From Moraxellaceae bacterium (GTDB lineage: Bacteria > Pseudomonadota > Gammaproteobacteria > Pseudomonadales > Moraxellaceae), in assembly GCA_030684415.1 (NCBI GenBank), contig JAUXNL010000085.1, forward strand, positions 1 to 5,171: 5,171 bases of DNA, read 5' to 3'. Position 1 is the first letter of the stretch, and each line of letters opens with the position of its first letter. The notes beneath the pieces were generated by a model. It saw only the letters and a list, made by a program, of their open reading frames with translations, was not told where the DNA came from and did no database searches. The translations under genes and the position numbers were made by a program. Positions 4,358-5,171 of this stretch are shown here, piece after piece.

Positions 4358-5171
4358 TCAGGAGACAGCGGAGTTCTCGTCAATTTCTGCCGGCAGTGTC
4401 GTGCCGCAATGTCGGCAGAATTTGGCATCACTTTCATGGCCACTGGCCGCGCATTCAGGGCAGTGCCGGTCGGAGCGGCTGCGCTGCATTTCCATCATCA
4501 ACTCCGAGGCGAATATGCCAGTGGGGACAGCAATCACCGAATAGCCGATCAGCATGACGAGTGTGGCAATGGCCTGTCCGAGGCCGGTTTGTGGCACCAC
4601 ATCCCCATAGCCGACCGTGGTGATGGTGATCACCGCCCAGTACACCGATTTCGGAATGCTGGTAAATCCGTACTCCGGACCTTCCACAACATAAAGAAGT
4701 GCGCCGAACACAACGGCGGCCACAAAAATCGTGGCAAGAAAAACCGTGATCTTGCGTCGCGCGCTGTAGAGGCTACGCAGCAGAAGATTGGCGTCATTCC
4801 AGTAGGCAAACATCTTGAGCACACGGAAAACACGCAACACGCGGATCAGGCGGATGACCAGCAGCATGTTGGCGCCGGCGTAAAACAGGGCCAGCCACGT
4901 TGGCAGGGTGGCGAGCAGATCGACAATGCCGAAAAAGCTGCGTGCGTAACGGAACGGATGCGGTGAGCACCAGAGTCGTAGGCCATATTCCAGGGTGAAT
5001 ACGAGCGTGAAACCCCATTAGCGCCTGGCTCAGTACGGGGTAGCCCAACTCCATCGAGTCGATCATCGCCACTGTCACGCTGAGCACGATGGCCCAGAGC
5101 AGAAAGATGTCGAACTGTCGTCCGGCCGGCGTATCGGTGCCGAAAATGATGCGGTGGGTAGTGGCTTTATC
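4358..5171 (-). pseudogene. Voltage-gated potassium channel with C-terminal zinc ribbon; frameshifted and cut by the window edge
   Basis: Inner-membrane K+ channel of the six-helix Kv type. Reading the minus strand from 5171, one frame gives DKATTHRIIFGTDTPAGRQF, helix S1 (FDIFLLWAIVLSVTVAMIDS) and the start of S2 (LSQALMGF). The homology then moves to another frame (FTLVFTLEYGLRLW) at 5009-5016, within the run AAACCCC (plus strand 5010-5016). Removing one base there restores a continuous protein. In the second frame a TAA (5020-5018) lies just upstream, so the rest has no good start; the ATG at 4867 falls in S4. Numbering from that Met: S4 has R6, R9, R12, R15 and K18 at every third place; S5 is about 40-62; selectivity filter TVGYGD 84-89; S6 about 97-121; then a zinc ribbon C136xxC139...C151xxC154 near the end. 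This is either a true frameshift mutation or a sequencing error at a homopolymer. The N-terminus lies outside the window. Confidence 0.85.

Noticed and set aside
4167..4544. Plus-strand open frame across repeat copy C and the channel gene
   Set aside because: It overlaps the hairpins and runs antisense to the clear channel coding sequence; the translation has no recognisable domain.
4794..5087. Separate minus-strand gene starting with GTG at 5087
   Set aside because: Its first part is the channel S1-S2 region in the correct frame and the rest is nonsense after the frameshift, so it is a fragment of the channel and not its own gene.

Overview
The window looks like chromosomal DNA from a Gram-negative proteobacterium, most likely a gammaproteobacterium. 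The evidence is a moderately high GC content (judged by eye), good Shine-Dalgarno sites, a signal-peptide outer-membrane beta-barrel gene and a periplasmic two-BON-domain gene. The protein style resembles marine, Alcanivorax-like gammaproteobacteria, but that is an impression from memory and not a supported assignment.

Layout. (1) 44-1190, plus strand: a small two-helix membrane protein overlaps by 8 bases with a cation diffusion facilitator (CDF) metal exporter; the two are probably translationally coupled. (2) 1412-1873, minus strand: a 153-residue protein resembling the hydrophobic DUF697/YcjF type, with its own plausible promoter. (3) 2651-3922, plus strand: an OmpA/OmpW-like 8-stranded beta-barrel protein followed by a dual-BON (OsmY/DolP-like) envelope protein. 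A terminator hairpin separates the two, and an unusually long perfect 26-bp inverted repeat ends the pair. (4) 4358-5171, minus strand: a six-helix voltage-gated potassium channel with a TVGYGD filter and a C-terminal zinc ribbon. It is cut by the window edge and broken by a one-base frameshift at a homopolymer.

The most notable feature is not a gene. A structured intergenic repeat of about 165 bp occurs three times within about 3 kb (1195-1321 inverted, 2141-2305 direct, 4081-4244 direct). Each copy is a chain of stem-loops. Copies B and C end in a hairpin whose arm sequence differs between them but whose pairing is kept, and the left end repeats the same motif. Every copy sits in a gap between transcription units. 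This looks like a non-autonomous mobile element (MITE or BIME-like), perhaps kept as a transcript-end or RNA structure. I cannot name the family.

Functionally the genes have an envelope and ion-homeostasis flavour (metal efflux, K+ channel, outer-membrane barrel, periplasmic BON protein), but apart from the overlapping first pair and the barrel/BON pair nothing in the sequence shows that they act together.
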